NCBI RefSeq assembly: GCF_004366355.1
Contig: NZ_SODV01000001.1
Coordinates: forward strand, 310,001-374,000
Direction of reading: 5' to 3'
DNA length: 64,000 bases
Source of the DNA: Dinghuibacter silviterrae
GTDB taxonomy: Bacteria > Bacteroidota > Bacteroidia > Chitinophagales > Chitinophagaceae
Part shown: positions 10,420 through 18,007 of the stretch, piece by piece
Layout of the letters: every line of letters starts with the position of its first letter
How positions within the stretch are numbered: position 1 is the first letter of the stretch
The notes under the pieces: generated by a model
Database searches by the model: none
Told to the model about the DNA's origin: nothing
Seen by the model: the letters and a program-made list of their open reading frames with translations, nothing else
Made by a program: the position numbers and the translations under genes

Positions 10420-10767
10420 GAAGAGTGTTTTTTATAGGCAAAAATATTTCCCAATGACCCACCTCCCCGACCGGGAAAACAGGTCAACCATTTGTAGACA
10501 GAGGCCATCTCACGGCAAAGCCGCCGCCACTACAAACACATACACAATCGTTTGAAAGACATAGGAAAGGCCCGGTATATATAGGAACCGGTTAGAGACA
10601 TGCGCTATACAGTTATTCAAAGGATATCACTATAAGGTTTATCAGCGCGTATGAAGACTCAATCGTTAGTACTGCCAAGATAATATTAAAACACAAAAAC
10701 CAACAATGATTTTTGGAAAAATAATTATTATCAATACAACGCAACGATTCAATCTGTTCAGCCTAAT
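10420..10767. other. Intergenic region without a gene
   Basis: This 348-bp gap separates the synthase operon from the esterase gene, both on the minus strand. It holds the putative synthase promoter near 10440 and becomes AT-rich from about 10610 to 10760, unlike the coding sequence on either side. A short dyad with CCGGT and ACCGG arms lies near 10571-10590. No open frame of convincing length, tRNA or strong terminator is seen. Confidence 0.6.
10439..10446 (-). promoter_or_regulatory. Putative -7 promoter box (TATTTTTG) of the synthase operon
   Basis: On the minus strand the box TATTTTTG fits the Bacteroidota -7 consensus TAnnTTTG and lies 20 bases before the ATG at 10419. No convincing -33 TTG-type element is seen at the usual distance, so this is a weak call. 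Confidence 0.35.
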
Positions 10768-11535
10768 TCACTTGTGCTGTCTGAACAACCACTCCATTAA
10801 TAGCTGATCGCTATATGCTCCCAGCCAGGAGAAATGACCCACCTCGGGGTACATCGTGAAACCCGGATGCGCACCCGCTTTTGTCAGCGCATCCAACATC
10901 TGCAGGCTATAAAGAGGATTAACGGCCGGGTCCTCCGCTCCATGAAAGATCCACATAGGTATATGCGCAATGCTAGCCGCTCGTGTAACATCCCCACCCC
11001 CACACACCGGAACAGCCGCCGCAAAAAGATGCGGATAACGCTCGATCGCATCATAAGTGCCATATCCCCCCATCGACAAACCCGTAATATAAATGCGGTC
11101 CGTATCCACCGGCAGGGTCTGCACCAACTGCGCAATCAGCTTGATCACCAACGCCATCGGTTTCGCCGGCTCCGGGTTCAGCGTCAGGGTCCCGCTCGCC
11201 TTATCCTGCGACACATTCGCCCAGGACTGACGCGCCGGGCACTGCGGCGCCACCACGATCGCCGGGTGCGCCAGCATGTTTTGATCCGTCGCAAAATTCA
11301 TCACCCCCCACTGCAATTGCGCCTCGTTATCACTCCCGCGCTCCCCCGACCCGTGCAGAAAAATGACCAACGGATATTTTCTAAAACGATTTGCATCCGG
11401 AAACAACAACCGGTACCTCAGGGTATCCCCGTTTTCATCCACAAAATTATTGGCGCTAAACCGCGACACCTGAGCCGAGGCAGGCAACGCCTCCAGGTAG
11501 GAGAAAAAAAGGAGAAGGCAAACAAACAATCGCAT
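10768..11535 (-). CDS. Secreted alpha/beta hydrolase, prolyl-oligopeptidase / esterase type
   Basis: The likely start is the ATG at 11535, which gives 255 aa beginning MRLFVCLLLFFSYLEALPAS, a clean signal peptide. The frame is open further upstream but that part is Arg-rich and overlaps the neighbouring gene. The mature protein has the oxyanion-side motif FLHGSGERG, the nucleophile elbow GLSMGGYG, an acid candidate in GAEDPAVN and a His in EVGHFSW. This is the layout of PHB-depolymerase or feruloyl-esterase-like hydrolases seen next to polysaccharide-degrading enzymes. It starts 34 bp after the SGNH hydrolase stop, so the two probably form an operon. Substrate unknown; an ester of a plant polysaccharide is an inference from the nearby GH9 and CE2-like genes. 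Confidence 0.85.
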   Translation of the reverse strand: MRLFVCLLLFFSYLEALPASAQVSRFSANNFVDENGDTLRYRLLFPDANRFRKYPLVIFLHGSGERGSDNEAQLQWGVMNFATDQNMLAHPAIVVAPQCPARQSWANVSQDKASGTLTLNPEPAKPMALVIKLIAQLVQTLPVDTDRIYITGLSMGGYGTYDAIERYPHLFAAAVPVCGGGDVTRAASIAHIPMWIFHGAEDPAVNPLYSLQMLDALTKAGAHPGFTMYPEVGHFSWLGAYSDQLLMEWLFRQHK

Positions 11536-11569
11536 AAGGCTCGCTTTATTCCTGAAGGTACTGAAATAA

Positions 11570-12313
11570 TCAACGCACCACCCGCTCGATCGCCCTCCCC
11601 CAATACAACCCCAACGCCTTTGCCCCTTGTGCATTGGGATGCAGGTAAAACGCCCCCGCATGCCCCTGTTCTTCCCCCAGGTCCGTCCGGTAATTCTTTT
11701 CAAAATATCCGAACGCCTCCTTATCCCCTGCAAACACACGCCCCCCATACGCCGCCACCAGCGTATCGATCTCCGGGAAATACGTCTGCAACCTGTCCAG
11801 CCCCGCCTGTAAATACCGCGCCCCATTATACGTCGTCGGGCTATACCAGATCGGTCTGTTCAAAACAATGACCGCCTCCGGGAACCTGTTTAATAAGCTG
11901 TCGATGATCGTCTTCAGATTTGCCCTATACCCCGCCGGCGATACCGGCGACCCATTCGGCCCCTGCTCCGCACTATCGTTCGTACCCAACATGATCGAAA
12001 ACACCAGCGTCGCATCCCGCCTGGCCATGTCATTTGCCGCCGCCACCACGTTCGGAAAATCCCTCCCCGTCGCCGGCAGGAAATCCACCGTCGTATGCCC
12101 GCTCACCCCCTGATTTGAAAAAGCCACGTCCCGTCCCTTCCGCTCCAGGTACTTTGCCGCCCAAACCGGAGGCGCCTGCGTCCCCGGGCTATCCAGCCGG
12201 GATCCATGGGTAATGCTATCCCCCAGAAAAACAATGACCAGCGGTCGCCGCGGCGACCCAAACCCCGCCCCTGCCAAAACCAGGAGCAATAGATAGATAT
12301 GCAATCGTTTCAT
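11570..12313 (-). CDS. Secreted SGNH/GDSL hydrolase
   Basis: The ATG at 12313 gives 247 aa with a signal peptide (MKRLHIYLLLLVLAGAG). SGNH family blocks are clear: FLGDSITHGS carries the nucleophile Ser, SNQGVSGHTT supplies the Gly, LGTNDSAE the Asn, and LHPNAQGAKALG the His two residues before NAQG. The family hydrolyses acyl or acetyl esters of lipids or carbohydrates. Longer in-frame starts exist up to 12514, but they would run through the divergent lipoprotein gene and lack a signal peptide. The start faces the start of the lipoprotein gene at 12344 across 30 bp, so their promoters must overlap. The alpha/beta hydrolase gene follows in the same direction. Confidence 0.88.
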   Translation of the reverse strand: MKRLHIYLLLLVLAGAGFGSPRRPLVIVFLGDSITHGSRLDSPGTQAPPVWAAKYLERKGRDVAFSNQGVSGHTTVDFLPATGRDFPNVVAAANDMARRDATLVFSIMLGTNDSAEQGPNGSPVSPAGYRANLKTIIDSLLNRFPEAVIVLNRPIWYSPTTYNGARYLQAGLDRLQTYFPEIDTLVAAYGGRVFAGDKEAFGYFEKNYRTDLGEEQGHAGAFYLHPNAQGAKALGLYWGRAIERVVR

Positions 12314-12343
12314 CGTCTGTAAAATATTTCTATATTCAATATT

Positions 12344-12901
12344 ATGAAAATCTCCCCAGCTCCCATCTTCCCTCTGATCCTCCTCTGCGCCTGCCATTTC
12401 GCCAAGACCGACTCTCCCAAGGCCAACGACACTACACTGGTCGCCCGCGACACCGTGAGCCCCCATGACACTGTCCCGGCGACAGCCGACCGGCCCCTTC
12501 CCCTTGGCCCCCACCTGACTGACACCACCTTCGCCGGGGGCTCTTTTATCCTTTTCCTCCGGCCCAATGAAGCCCGTTTCAACTTTTATGACTCCGCCTC
12601 TGAAAAGGAAGACAACGGTATAAACGAAGCCGACAGCGACTTCGGCGTCGGCATCAGCAATACCTTCGACTCACTGAAAGCAAACCCCAAATACAAAAAC
12701 ATCCAGGGACTCGTCTCCATGGATCGCTACATTCTTATAAAGGACTGCGCCGGCGGCCCCCTCCTCGTAGATCGCGATACCGTAAGCTACGGCATCATTC
12801 TTTCGGCGAAGGGCAAGTCTATCTACACTTCTTATAATAGCGTCCACAGCGGGGACTATCTACAGGACATCGATAGTTATTTTTTTCACGAAGAGCGATA
12901 A
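12344..12901 (+). CDS. Putative lipoprotein of unknown function
   Basis: The product is 185 aa. It opens with MKISPAPIFPLILLCACHF, a short hydrophobic signal with a lipobox-like LCAC and a likely lipidated Cys17. A Thr/Asp/Pro-rich stretch of about 35 residues follows (DTTLVARDTVSPHDTVP) and looks like a flexible tether, then a compact mixed domain with several Asp-rich turns (EKEDNGINEADSDF). I do not recognise the domain. It is transcribed away from the SGNH hydrolase and converges with the next small gene, leaving 4 bp between the stops. Membrane location is inferred from the lipobox only. Confidence 0.7.
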   Translation: MKISPAPIFPLILLCACHFAKTDSPKANDTTLVARDTVSPHDTVPATADRPLPLGPHLTDTTFAGGSFILFLRPNEARFNFYDSASEKEDNGINEADSDFGVGISNTFDSLKANPKYKNIQGLVSMDRYILIKDCAGGPLLVDRDTVSYGIILSAKGKSIYTSYNSVHSGDYLQDIDSYFFHEER

Positions 12902-12905
12902 TATT

Positions 12906-13319
12906 CTATTCACCAATCTTCACCGCCAGCAGATCAGCATTATTTGCCAGCAAAGCCCGCAAACATTCGATGGCATCTTCTTTGGTCTGTCCTGTCCTAT
13001 CTGAAAGATAATTGTCATCCAACTTCTCCATCAGCCCAAATAGTTTTTTTACCTTCTTAGGGCGCTTGTAGAAAATGTAAAACTCGTAGCTACCAGGTTC
13101 TCCAACCGCCGAAATCGACAGGCCATGACGGCTTTCCATATTTTCAACACCAAAAGAGGGGGAATAGAAAATGTCGCTTTCACTTGCGTTACTCATCCTG
13201 GACAAATAACCGGCCCAGTCGGTACCTTCAAACCGCTGAACGACATCATCGCCGGCGCTTTCGCCCAAGTCGACAATGTCCTTTTTAAAGGGGTCGCAAA
13301 ATGTTATTTTAAATGCCAT
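12906..13319 (-). CDS. Hypothetical protein, 137 aa
   Basis: This small soluble protein begins MAFKITFCDPFKKDIVDLGE and has no signal peptide or membrane segment. It is acidic at the start and contains KRPKKVKKLF, followed by a helical C-terminus with IECLRALLANNADLLAVKIGE. No catalytic motif or known family is recognised. Its composition is like a real protein and the frame fills the gap between its neighbours, so it is kept as a gene. It lies on the same strand as and 33 bp downstream of the start region of the NCTDF protein gene only in the sense that the latter stops at 13353 upstream of it; the two may be co-transcribed. Confidence 0.6.
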   Translation of the reverse strand: MAFKITFCDPFKKDIVDLGESAGDDVVQRFEGTDWAGYLSRMSNASESDIFYSPSFGVENMESRHGLSISAVGEPGSYEFYIFYKRPKKVKKLFGLMEKLDDNYLSDRTGQTKEDAIECLRALLANNADLLAVKIGE

Positions 13320-13352
13320 GGCCTTGGTTTATTTAAATATAGACCATTTGCT

Positions 13353-14348
13353 TCAATACCCGTAATTCAAGTCAGGAACGTGATTTGTCGCCACAAACAA
13401 CGCCCCCGCATCCCTATTATACACCTTCCCCTCAAGGATACTTTGCCCCGCAAACCCCGGGTTATTCCCCGCCCCCAGCGGCCAATAACCCCGCGTATTC
13501 AGGATGTCGATTCCCCCGATCCGCGCAATCGACAACCCGAAATCGGTGCAATTGTCCCGGTTTAAATTATACAAATGACAGCCATAGCGCTGCAAGGCAT
13601 CGATGACCTTTTTGAATTGCCGGGAGGAGATGAATTTACCGGCGGTCTCGTCCCAATCGTGCCGGGAATCATCCTTGACCACCGACGGAGCGGTGGGACG
13701 CACCGGCGTCGCCGACAAAAAACCCATTTTATGCGGGTAAAAACCGAACGTCCGGCAGACGATGCTGTTGTCTTTATTATACTTGATCAGCGTGATAAAG
13801 GTATGTCCCACACGGCCCATGTGTACGAATATTTTTCGTTTCCCGGGCGAAGGCTGTTGGACATGCACCAGCAAGGCATAGGCGCCGGCTTCCTTTCCAT
13901 CCTCAAATGCGGCCCGCAGCGAATCGATAGGGACCGGTACGGATTCCCTTACCGGCAGTTCCCGGTAAAAGGCACTGTCACTGGGAAGGTCCTCCTCCTG
14001 GCCCGTATTGTAGTAACACTTCATGGCCACGGGATAAAGCCGCATCCTCGCCGAAACCCTGGCCAGGTCGCTAAACAAACGGAAGCGCACCCTCCCCGTC
14101 CACCCGAGGGAACCCGAACCGAGCATGGACAGCAACCGGGCAAAGGCCTGCCGGTGGTTACCGGTGAGCCGGTACCCGGATTCTATTTCCGAAAGTTCCG
14201 AGGTAGCCGTCCCCTCCCAGCGCAATATCGGCGGAAGAGGCAGCAATGAGTCTCCCGGGGCTCCCGCCCATGCACGTCCGGCGGCAACCGAGAGGGTTAT
14301 CAGAAGGATCAAGGTCTTTGTCAAAGAAGCGACGCGCATGGTGATCAA
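13353..14348 (-). CDS. Secreted protein with GHTF and NCTDF motifs, possible papain-like fold
   Basis: This is a 331-aa exported protein. The start MITMRVASL could also be the second Met (14339); either gives a signal peptide ending near AGRAWA. The N-terminal third is helical. The C-terminal half has the pair RVGHTFITLIKY (about residue 180) and NRDNCTDFGLSIA (about 270), i.e. a His and a Cys each in a conserved-looking setting. That pairing recalls NlpC/P60 or DUF4105-type papain-like proteins, but the usual Cys-then-His order is inverted here, so the assignment is only a suggestion. No enzyme activity is claimed. It is followed by the 137-aa gene on the same strand. Confidence 0.65.
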   Translation of the reverse strand: MITMRVASLTKTLILLITLSVAAGRAWAGAPGDSLLPLPPILRWEGTATSELSEIESGYRLTGNHRQAFARLLSMLGSGSLGWTGRVRFRLFSDLARVSARMRLYPVAMKCYYNTGQEEDLPSDSAFYRELPVRESVPVPIDSLRAAFEDGKEAGAYALLVHVQQPSPGKRKIFVHMGRVGHTFITLIKYNKDNSIVCRTFGFYPHKMGFLSATPVRPTAPSVVKDDSRHDWDETAGKFISSRQFKKVIDALQRYGCHLYNLNRDNCTDFGLSIARIGGIDILNTRGYWPLGAGNNPGFAGQSILEGKVYNRDAGALFVATNHVPDLNYGY

Positions 14349-14356
14349 TTATTACC

Positions 14357-14371
14357 CTACTAAATTAGTAG
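14357..14371. promoter_or_regulatory. 15-bp dyad, possible operator
   Basis: The sequence CTACTAAATTAGTAG is a perfect dyad with 7-bp arms around one base. It sits 9 bp upstream of the ATG at 14348 of the NCTDF-motif protein gene, where a repressor could act. No other copy was noticed in the window. Confidence 0.35.
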
Positions 14372-14415
14372 ACTACAAAGACACCACCAAATGAATTTAC
14401 CCGTTGTCGTCAACG

Positions 14416-15486
14416 CTACCATCCAAACGTTCCGTGAATAAACCCAATCAACCGCTCCGCCATATCCTGCTGCTCCCGCACATTCGGGTGACCCGGTGTA
14501 TTTTTATAGGGGAAAAAGCACGTATATATATTCTTATCCTGTAAAGAAGCCACTGCTTTTGTGATGTATCCCGGCCAGGGCGCCCCTTCCCGGGTGGCAT
14601 CCATACTACCGAGGGCACAAATGATATGCGCATCGGGGTATTTACTCCTGACCTGCCTGATAAAACGGGCATAGGCCAAAATAATCTGATCACCGGTGGG
14701 CGGCGTTGTATCAAATTTCGCTTTAAACTGATCGTTTGCGGGCATTTTTGTCAACCAGGAATCATTTTGAAACAAGTTGACCACGACGATATCCGGGGTA
14801 TACCTGCTAAAATCCCATTTGCTGTCCGGGTTGGTGGCATCCAGCCTGTCGTACATTTCCGGCATCACCAGCGGGAACCAGCTGACCAATATGCCGATAC
14901 CGCTTTTTGACGTACAATGGTATTCGGCGCCAAAATGCCGGGCCGTTATGGCCGCATAGCTCACGTAGTTGTCTTTATAGGGACTGCTTCCCCGGTCCTG
15001 GCCCGTCGAGTCTTCCACCGCGTAGCCGCTGGTGATGGAATCGCCAAAGAACTCCAGTTTGTGTTTGCCTGTTGGCGGCGCCGCCAACACCTTGGCGCCT
15101 TTATCAAAGGTAAAATGGTAAAACCACGTCTTCCCGTTTTCCCACTCGGTTCGTTTAAACAAAGTAAGGGTGTGTATACCCCTTCCCAAACCGGATACCA
15201 GTACATACTCATTTTTCCCTGCATCCGGATGCAGCTTCCCGATAACTTTACCGTCTACGACAATATTGAAAAAGTTATCCCCACGCTCATCGTCCAGCAA
15301 GGCCTTCACCTCACTACCCGTAAACCGTATACTTAACGAAGTACCCGGCCATGCGATCACCGAAGCCGAATCCTTTATATCCACGCGCCCCATATAGTGG
15401 ATATGTGTGTCCTTGTTATTGATAATTATCTGGGCGGTACATTGTCCCAGCAATAAGTTAAACAGGAATAAAAAAGCAATACGCAT
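14416..15486 (-). CDS. CE2-like carbohydrate acetylesterase (SGNH fold)
   Basis: The 356-aa product begins MRIAFLFLFNLLLGQCTAQ, a signal peptide. Residues about 30-135 form a beta-rich jelly-roll-like domain (GTSLSIRFTGSEVKALLDDE), typical of the N-terminal part of carbohydrate esterase family 2. An SGNH catalytic domain follows: FFGDSITSGYAVED carries the Ser near residue 150, VVVNLFQNDSW the Asn, and GHPNVREQQDMAERL the His. CE2 enzymes remove acetyl groups from hemicellulose-type glycans. The protein is probably periplasmic or secreted. It belongs with the two other esterases and the GH9 enzyme nearby as a loose glycan-degradation set, although they are not in one operon. Confidence 0.88.
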   Translation of the reverse strand: MRIAFLFLFNLLLGQCTAQIIINNKDTHIHYMGRVDIKDSASVIAWPGTSLSIRFTGSEVKALLDDERGDNFFNIVVDGKVIGKLHPDAGKNEYVLVSGLGRGIHTLTLFKRTEWENGKTWFYHFTFDKGAKVLAAPPTGKHKLEFFGDSITSGYAVEDSTGQDRGSSPYKDNYVSYAAITARHFGAEYHCTSKSGIGILVSWFPLVMPEMYDRLDATNPDSKWDFSRYTPDIVVVNLFQNDSWLTKMPANDQFKAKFDTTPPTGDQIILAYARFIRQVRSKYPDAHIICALGSMDATREGAPWPGYITKAVASLQDKNIYTCFFPYKNTPGHPNVREQQDMAERLIGFIHGTFGW

Positions 15487-15520
15487 TTTATAAAATTATT
15501 TATTTATCAGGAATAATCTT

Positions 15521-15528
15521 TATATTTC
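15521..15528 (+). promoter_or_regulatory. Putative -7 promoter box of the peptide precursor gene
   Basis: TATATTTC matches seven of eight positions of the TAnnTTTG consensus and lies in an AT-rich stretch about 42 bases before the ATG at 15571. No -33 element is evident. Confidence 0.3.
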
Positions 15529-15570
15529 AGTATAGCTAATCATTTATCACCACTTAACCTTTCATTCGCA

Positions 15571-15804
15571 ATGAAAAAACTTAATCTGAAGGCCCCAGGC
15601 CTGGGAGCCCATGAAGCCCTTACCAGAGAACAACTGAAAAGCGTCATCGGTGGCATCGGCCCCTACTGGCTGTGTTCCTGTCCGGATGGCGATTTCTATC
15701 AGTGCCTTGGTGGTACTGAAGCAGCGTGCGCGGCAAAGTCGGGTTCCATTTGTGGAGCCGGTCAAACTGCGACATGCTCGCAAGAGTATTCCATTTTGGG
15801 CTAG
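15571..15804 (+). CDS. RiPP-like precursor peptide with double-glycine leader
   Basis: This 77-aa peptide has the layout of the GG-type natural product precursors found in Bacteroidota. The leader MKKLNLKAPGLGAHEALTRE continues as QLKSVIGG, matching the usual L-x-x-E-x-L-K-x-I-x-GG leader end. Cleavage after GG would release a core of about 48 residues with six Cys (WLCSCPDGDFYQC, then AAC, SIC and ATC) and many Gly, Ala and Ser. The gene has its own short upstream AT-rich region and a strong hairpin terminator at 15831-15857. The next gene is a GT25-like glycosyltransferase. No ABC peptidase-transporter or cyclase gene is adjacent, so maturation and export partners are not identified. Confidence 0.78.
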   Translation: MKKLNLKAPGLGAHEALTREQLKSVIGGIGPYWLCSCPDGDFYQCLGGTEAACAAKSGSICGAGQTATCSQEYSILG

Positions 15805-15830
15805 ATAGTCAAAACTCATTTAGATGATTC

Positions 15831-15857
15831 AAAAGGCCGCAATTCTTTGTGGCCTTT
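15831..15857 (+). terminator. Hairpin terminator after the peptide precursor
   Basis: AAAGGCC and GGCCTTT pair around a 12-base loop and are followed by CATTTTATT. It separates the precursor gene from the glycosyltransferase gene, whose ATG at 15871 comes just after, so some read-through would be needed for co-expression. Confidence 0.65.
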
Positions 15858-15870
15858 CATTTTATTAAGC

Positions 15871-17145
15871 ATGGTTCCTATCCCCACTTACGTGATCAAC
15901 CTGAAACGACGAACGGACCGGAAGGAAAACATCCTGAGGGAATTTGCGGGCCGTGAGGAATTCAAAGTGGACATAGTGGAGGCCATCGAACATCAAAGGG
16001 GTGCCACCGGGCTTTGGCTGACCATTAAAGACATTTTGCAAAACAAGGTGGCGCCCGGGGATGAATTTATTCTTCTGTGTGAAGACGACCACCAATTCAC
16101 TGAACATTATACGGAAGAATACCTGAGGAAGTCCATTCACGCCGCAGCGGAAAGAGACGCAGACGTCCTTTCCGGAGGCGTAAGCTGGTTTGACGACTGC
16201 TTTCTGGCCTCGGAAAACCTTTTTGGGGTACGGAAATTCTCCGGTCTGCAGTTCACCATCCTTTTTAGAAAATGCTTCGACACCTTACTCAACACAGACT
16301 TTGGTCCAAAAGATGCCGCGGATGCCTGGATATCGGAGCACACGCAACACAAATTCGTCACCTACCCTTTTTGCTCCATTCAAAAGGACTACGGCTACTC
16401 CGACGCTACCCCGATCAATAGTCACCGGGGGGTTGTAGAAAATTTTTTTAGCGGGAGCAGTAACCTGCTGGGAAAACTGAAGCAGGTAAGCTCATTTTAT
16501 AGGAGTGCCCCCGACATATCCGACGATGATTACAGCAATATCACACTCCCGGTCTATGTCCTTCTGTCACGCGAAGACCAGCGGCCTGTTCAGAAGCAAT
16601 TCCTGGGCAAAAAGGAATTTCAGGTCTTCATCGAAGAAACGCCAAAGCTTGCCTCCGAAGAACTCAGGCGATGGCGGGGAATATGCAGCGCCGTTCAAAA
16701 GGCAATAGAGGCAGATGACGATGTGGTCATCTTATGCGAAGACGACCAGGTCTTTTCGAAAGACTATGCCACGGTCTACTTAATAAAGAATATCATAGAA
16801 GCACATAGCCAGGGTGCGGGTATCCTTCTGGGGGGTGTGACAAGGTTCAGCCACGCGATGCCCGTCACGGAAAATCGCTTCTGGGTAGACGCCTTCTGGC
16901 GCGCCCCCTTTACCGTGCTGTACAAAAAGGTCTTTCACCTGATCCTGGAGGAGCCCTTCAGCGAGACCACCCTCGTTGACGACGTACTTTCTGAAATGAC
17001 CAGCAACAAGATGGTACTTTTCCCCTACATCAGCGCCCATAAAGACTTTGACGTTCCCTACAAGCGTCTGAAAGAATTACAGGAAGCCTTCCTGTCTTTG
17101 GGAAAATATCCTTATATTGAAAACCTGAAACCTTCTAAAACGTAA
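15871..17145 (+). CDS. GT25-like glycosyltransferase with internally duplicated domain
   Basis: The chosen ATG at 15871 gives 424 aa starting MVPIPTYVINLKRRTDRKEN. A TTG 24 bp earlier lies inside the terminator stem and is not credible. The opening matches GT25 (LPS/collagen galactosyltransferase) proteins. Two copies of the same module are visible. The first (about residues 1-205) has VINLKRRTDRKEN, FILLCEDDHQF and a C-terminal SIQKDYGY. The second (about 225-424) has LPVYVLLSRED, VVILCEDDQVF and SAHKDFDV. The EDD motifs are the probable metal/nucleotide-sugar sites. The second copy has lost the NLKRR part (LLSRED), so it may be degenerate. The gene follows the RiPP-like precursor, so the peptide is a possible acceptor, but a surface glycan is equally possible. 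Confidence 0.8.
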   Translation: MVPIPTYVINLKRRTDRKENILREFAGREEFKVDIVEAIEHQRGATGLWLTIKDILQNKVAPGDEFILLCEDDHQFTEHYTEEYLRKSIHAAAERDADVLSGGVSWFDDCFLASENLFGVRKFSGLQFTILFRKCFDTLLNTDFGPKDAADAWISEHTQHKFVTYPFCSIQKDYGYSDATPINSHRGVVENFFSGSSNLLGKLKQVSSFYRSAPDISDDDYSNITLPVYVLLSREDQRPVQKQFLGKKEFQVFIEETPKLASEELRRWRGICSAVQKAIEADDDVVILCEDDQVFSKDYATVYLIKNIIEAHSQGAGILLGGVTRFSHAMPVTENRFWVDAFWRAPFTVLYKKVFHLILEEPFSETTLVDDVLSEMTSNKMVLFPYISAHKDFDVPYKRLKELQEAFLSLGKYPYIENLKPSKT

Positions 17146-17150
17146 CTCCT

Positions 17151-17984
17151 ATGTCCCTTTCCTCCCGTCTCAGCAATGGCTGGACCATTGCCATGAGCAG
17201 TCTCGACCTTCTCAAGAAAAACAAACAACTCATCGTACTACCCATCCTTTCCGGTGTTTCCATGACCCTTATCCTGGGCTCCTTTGTTCTGGTTCTTTTC
17301 CTGAGCGGGGGTACCGATTTGCTGGAACAGTCTTTTGACCGGTATGGCCAGGCGCCCGCCATTGCCTGTCTGTTCTTGTTTTACCTGGTCAACTATTTCA
17401 TCGTCATTTTCTTTAACATGGCCCTGATACACTGCACCAAGCGCTACCTGGAAGGCGGCGAGGTCAGTATCCAGGAAGGCATTCAATTCAGTGTCAGCCG
17501 GTTAGGCGCCATTTTCAGCTGGGCTGCCGTGGCCGCCACAGTAGGCACGGTGCTAAAGGTTCTCCAGGACAACCTCGGCTCCATCGGCAAAATCGTCGTC
17601 GGCCTCCTCGGCATGGCCTGGAGCATTCTTACTTTTTTTGTCGTTCCGGTGATCGCCTACGAAAACGTCGGTCCATTTCAGGCCATCGCCCGCTCCAAGG
17701 AAATCGTCCACCAGAAATGGGGCGAGGGTCTCGGCGCCGGGTTCAGCTTCGGGCTGGTGTACCTCCTGGGGATCGTCTGTATCCTGGCCATCTTCGCCAT
17801 CGGCTTCTTTATACATCCCGTGGTGGGTGTCATCCTCGCGGTCCTGGCCTTCCTGTTGTTCTCGGCGATCATCAGCGCTGCCCGCACCATATTTGTCAGC
17901 GCCATTTACCACAATGTTACCGGTGACATCCAAAGCCATATCGATCAACAACTGGTCGACAGCCTCTTTGTGTCGAAACGATAG
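17151..17984 (+). CDS. Multi-pass membrane protein, DUF6159-like
   Basis: The product is 277 aa with about six membrane segments: near residues 27-50, 65-90, 110-130, 145-170, 200-225 and 228-255. It starts MSLSSRLSNGWTIAMSSLDL, a cytosolic N-terminus with a hydrophobic core after KKNKQLIVLPILSG. The pattern of a short amphipathic start, a paired helix and a glycine-rich final segment resembles the DUF6159 membrane family, whose function is unknown. It starts only 5 bp after the glycosyltransferase stop and is followed 23 bp later by the TPR gene, so the three are probably one transcript. No transport or enzyme motif is visible. Confidence 0.75.
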   Translation: MSLSSRLSNGWTIAMSSLDLLKKNKQLIVLPILSGVSMTLILGSFVLVLFLSGGTDLLEQSFDRYGQAPAIACLFLFYLVNYFIVIFFNMALIHCTKRYLEGGEVSIQEGIQFSVSRLGAIFSWAAVAATVGTVLKVLQDNLGSIGKIVVGLLGMAWSILTFFVVPVIAYENVGPFQAIARSKEIVHQKWGEGLGAGFSFGLVYLLGIVCILAIFAIGFFIHPVVGVILAVLAFLLFSAIISAARTIFVSAIYHNVTGDIQSHIDQQLVDSLFVSKR

Positions 17985-18007
17985 TCCTGGCCTAACCCCT
18001 GAAAACC

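Noticed and set aside
15847-15870. TTG start of the glycosyltransferase
   Set aside because: Lies in the terminator stem of the peptide precursor gene; the ATG at 15871 begins the conserved domain.
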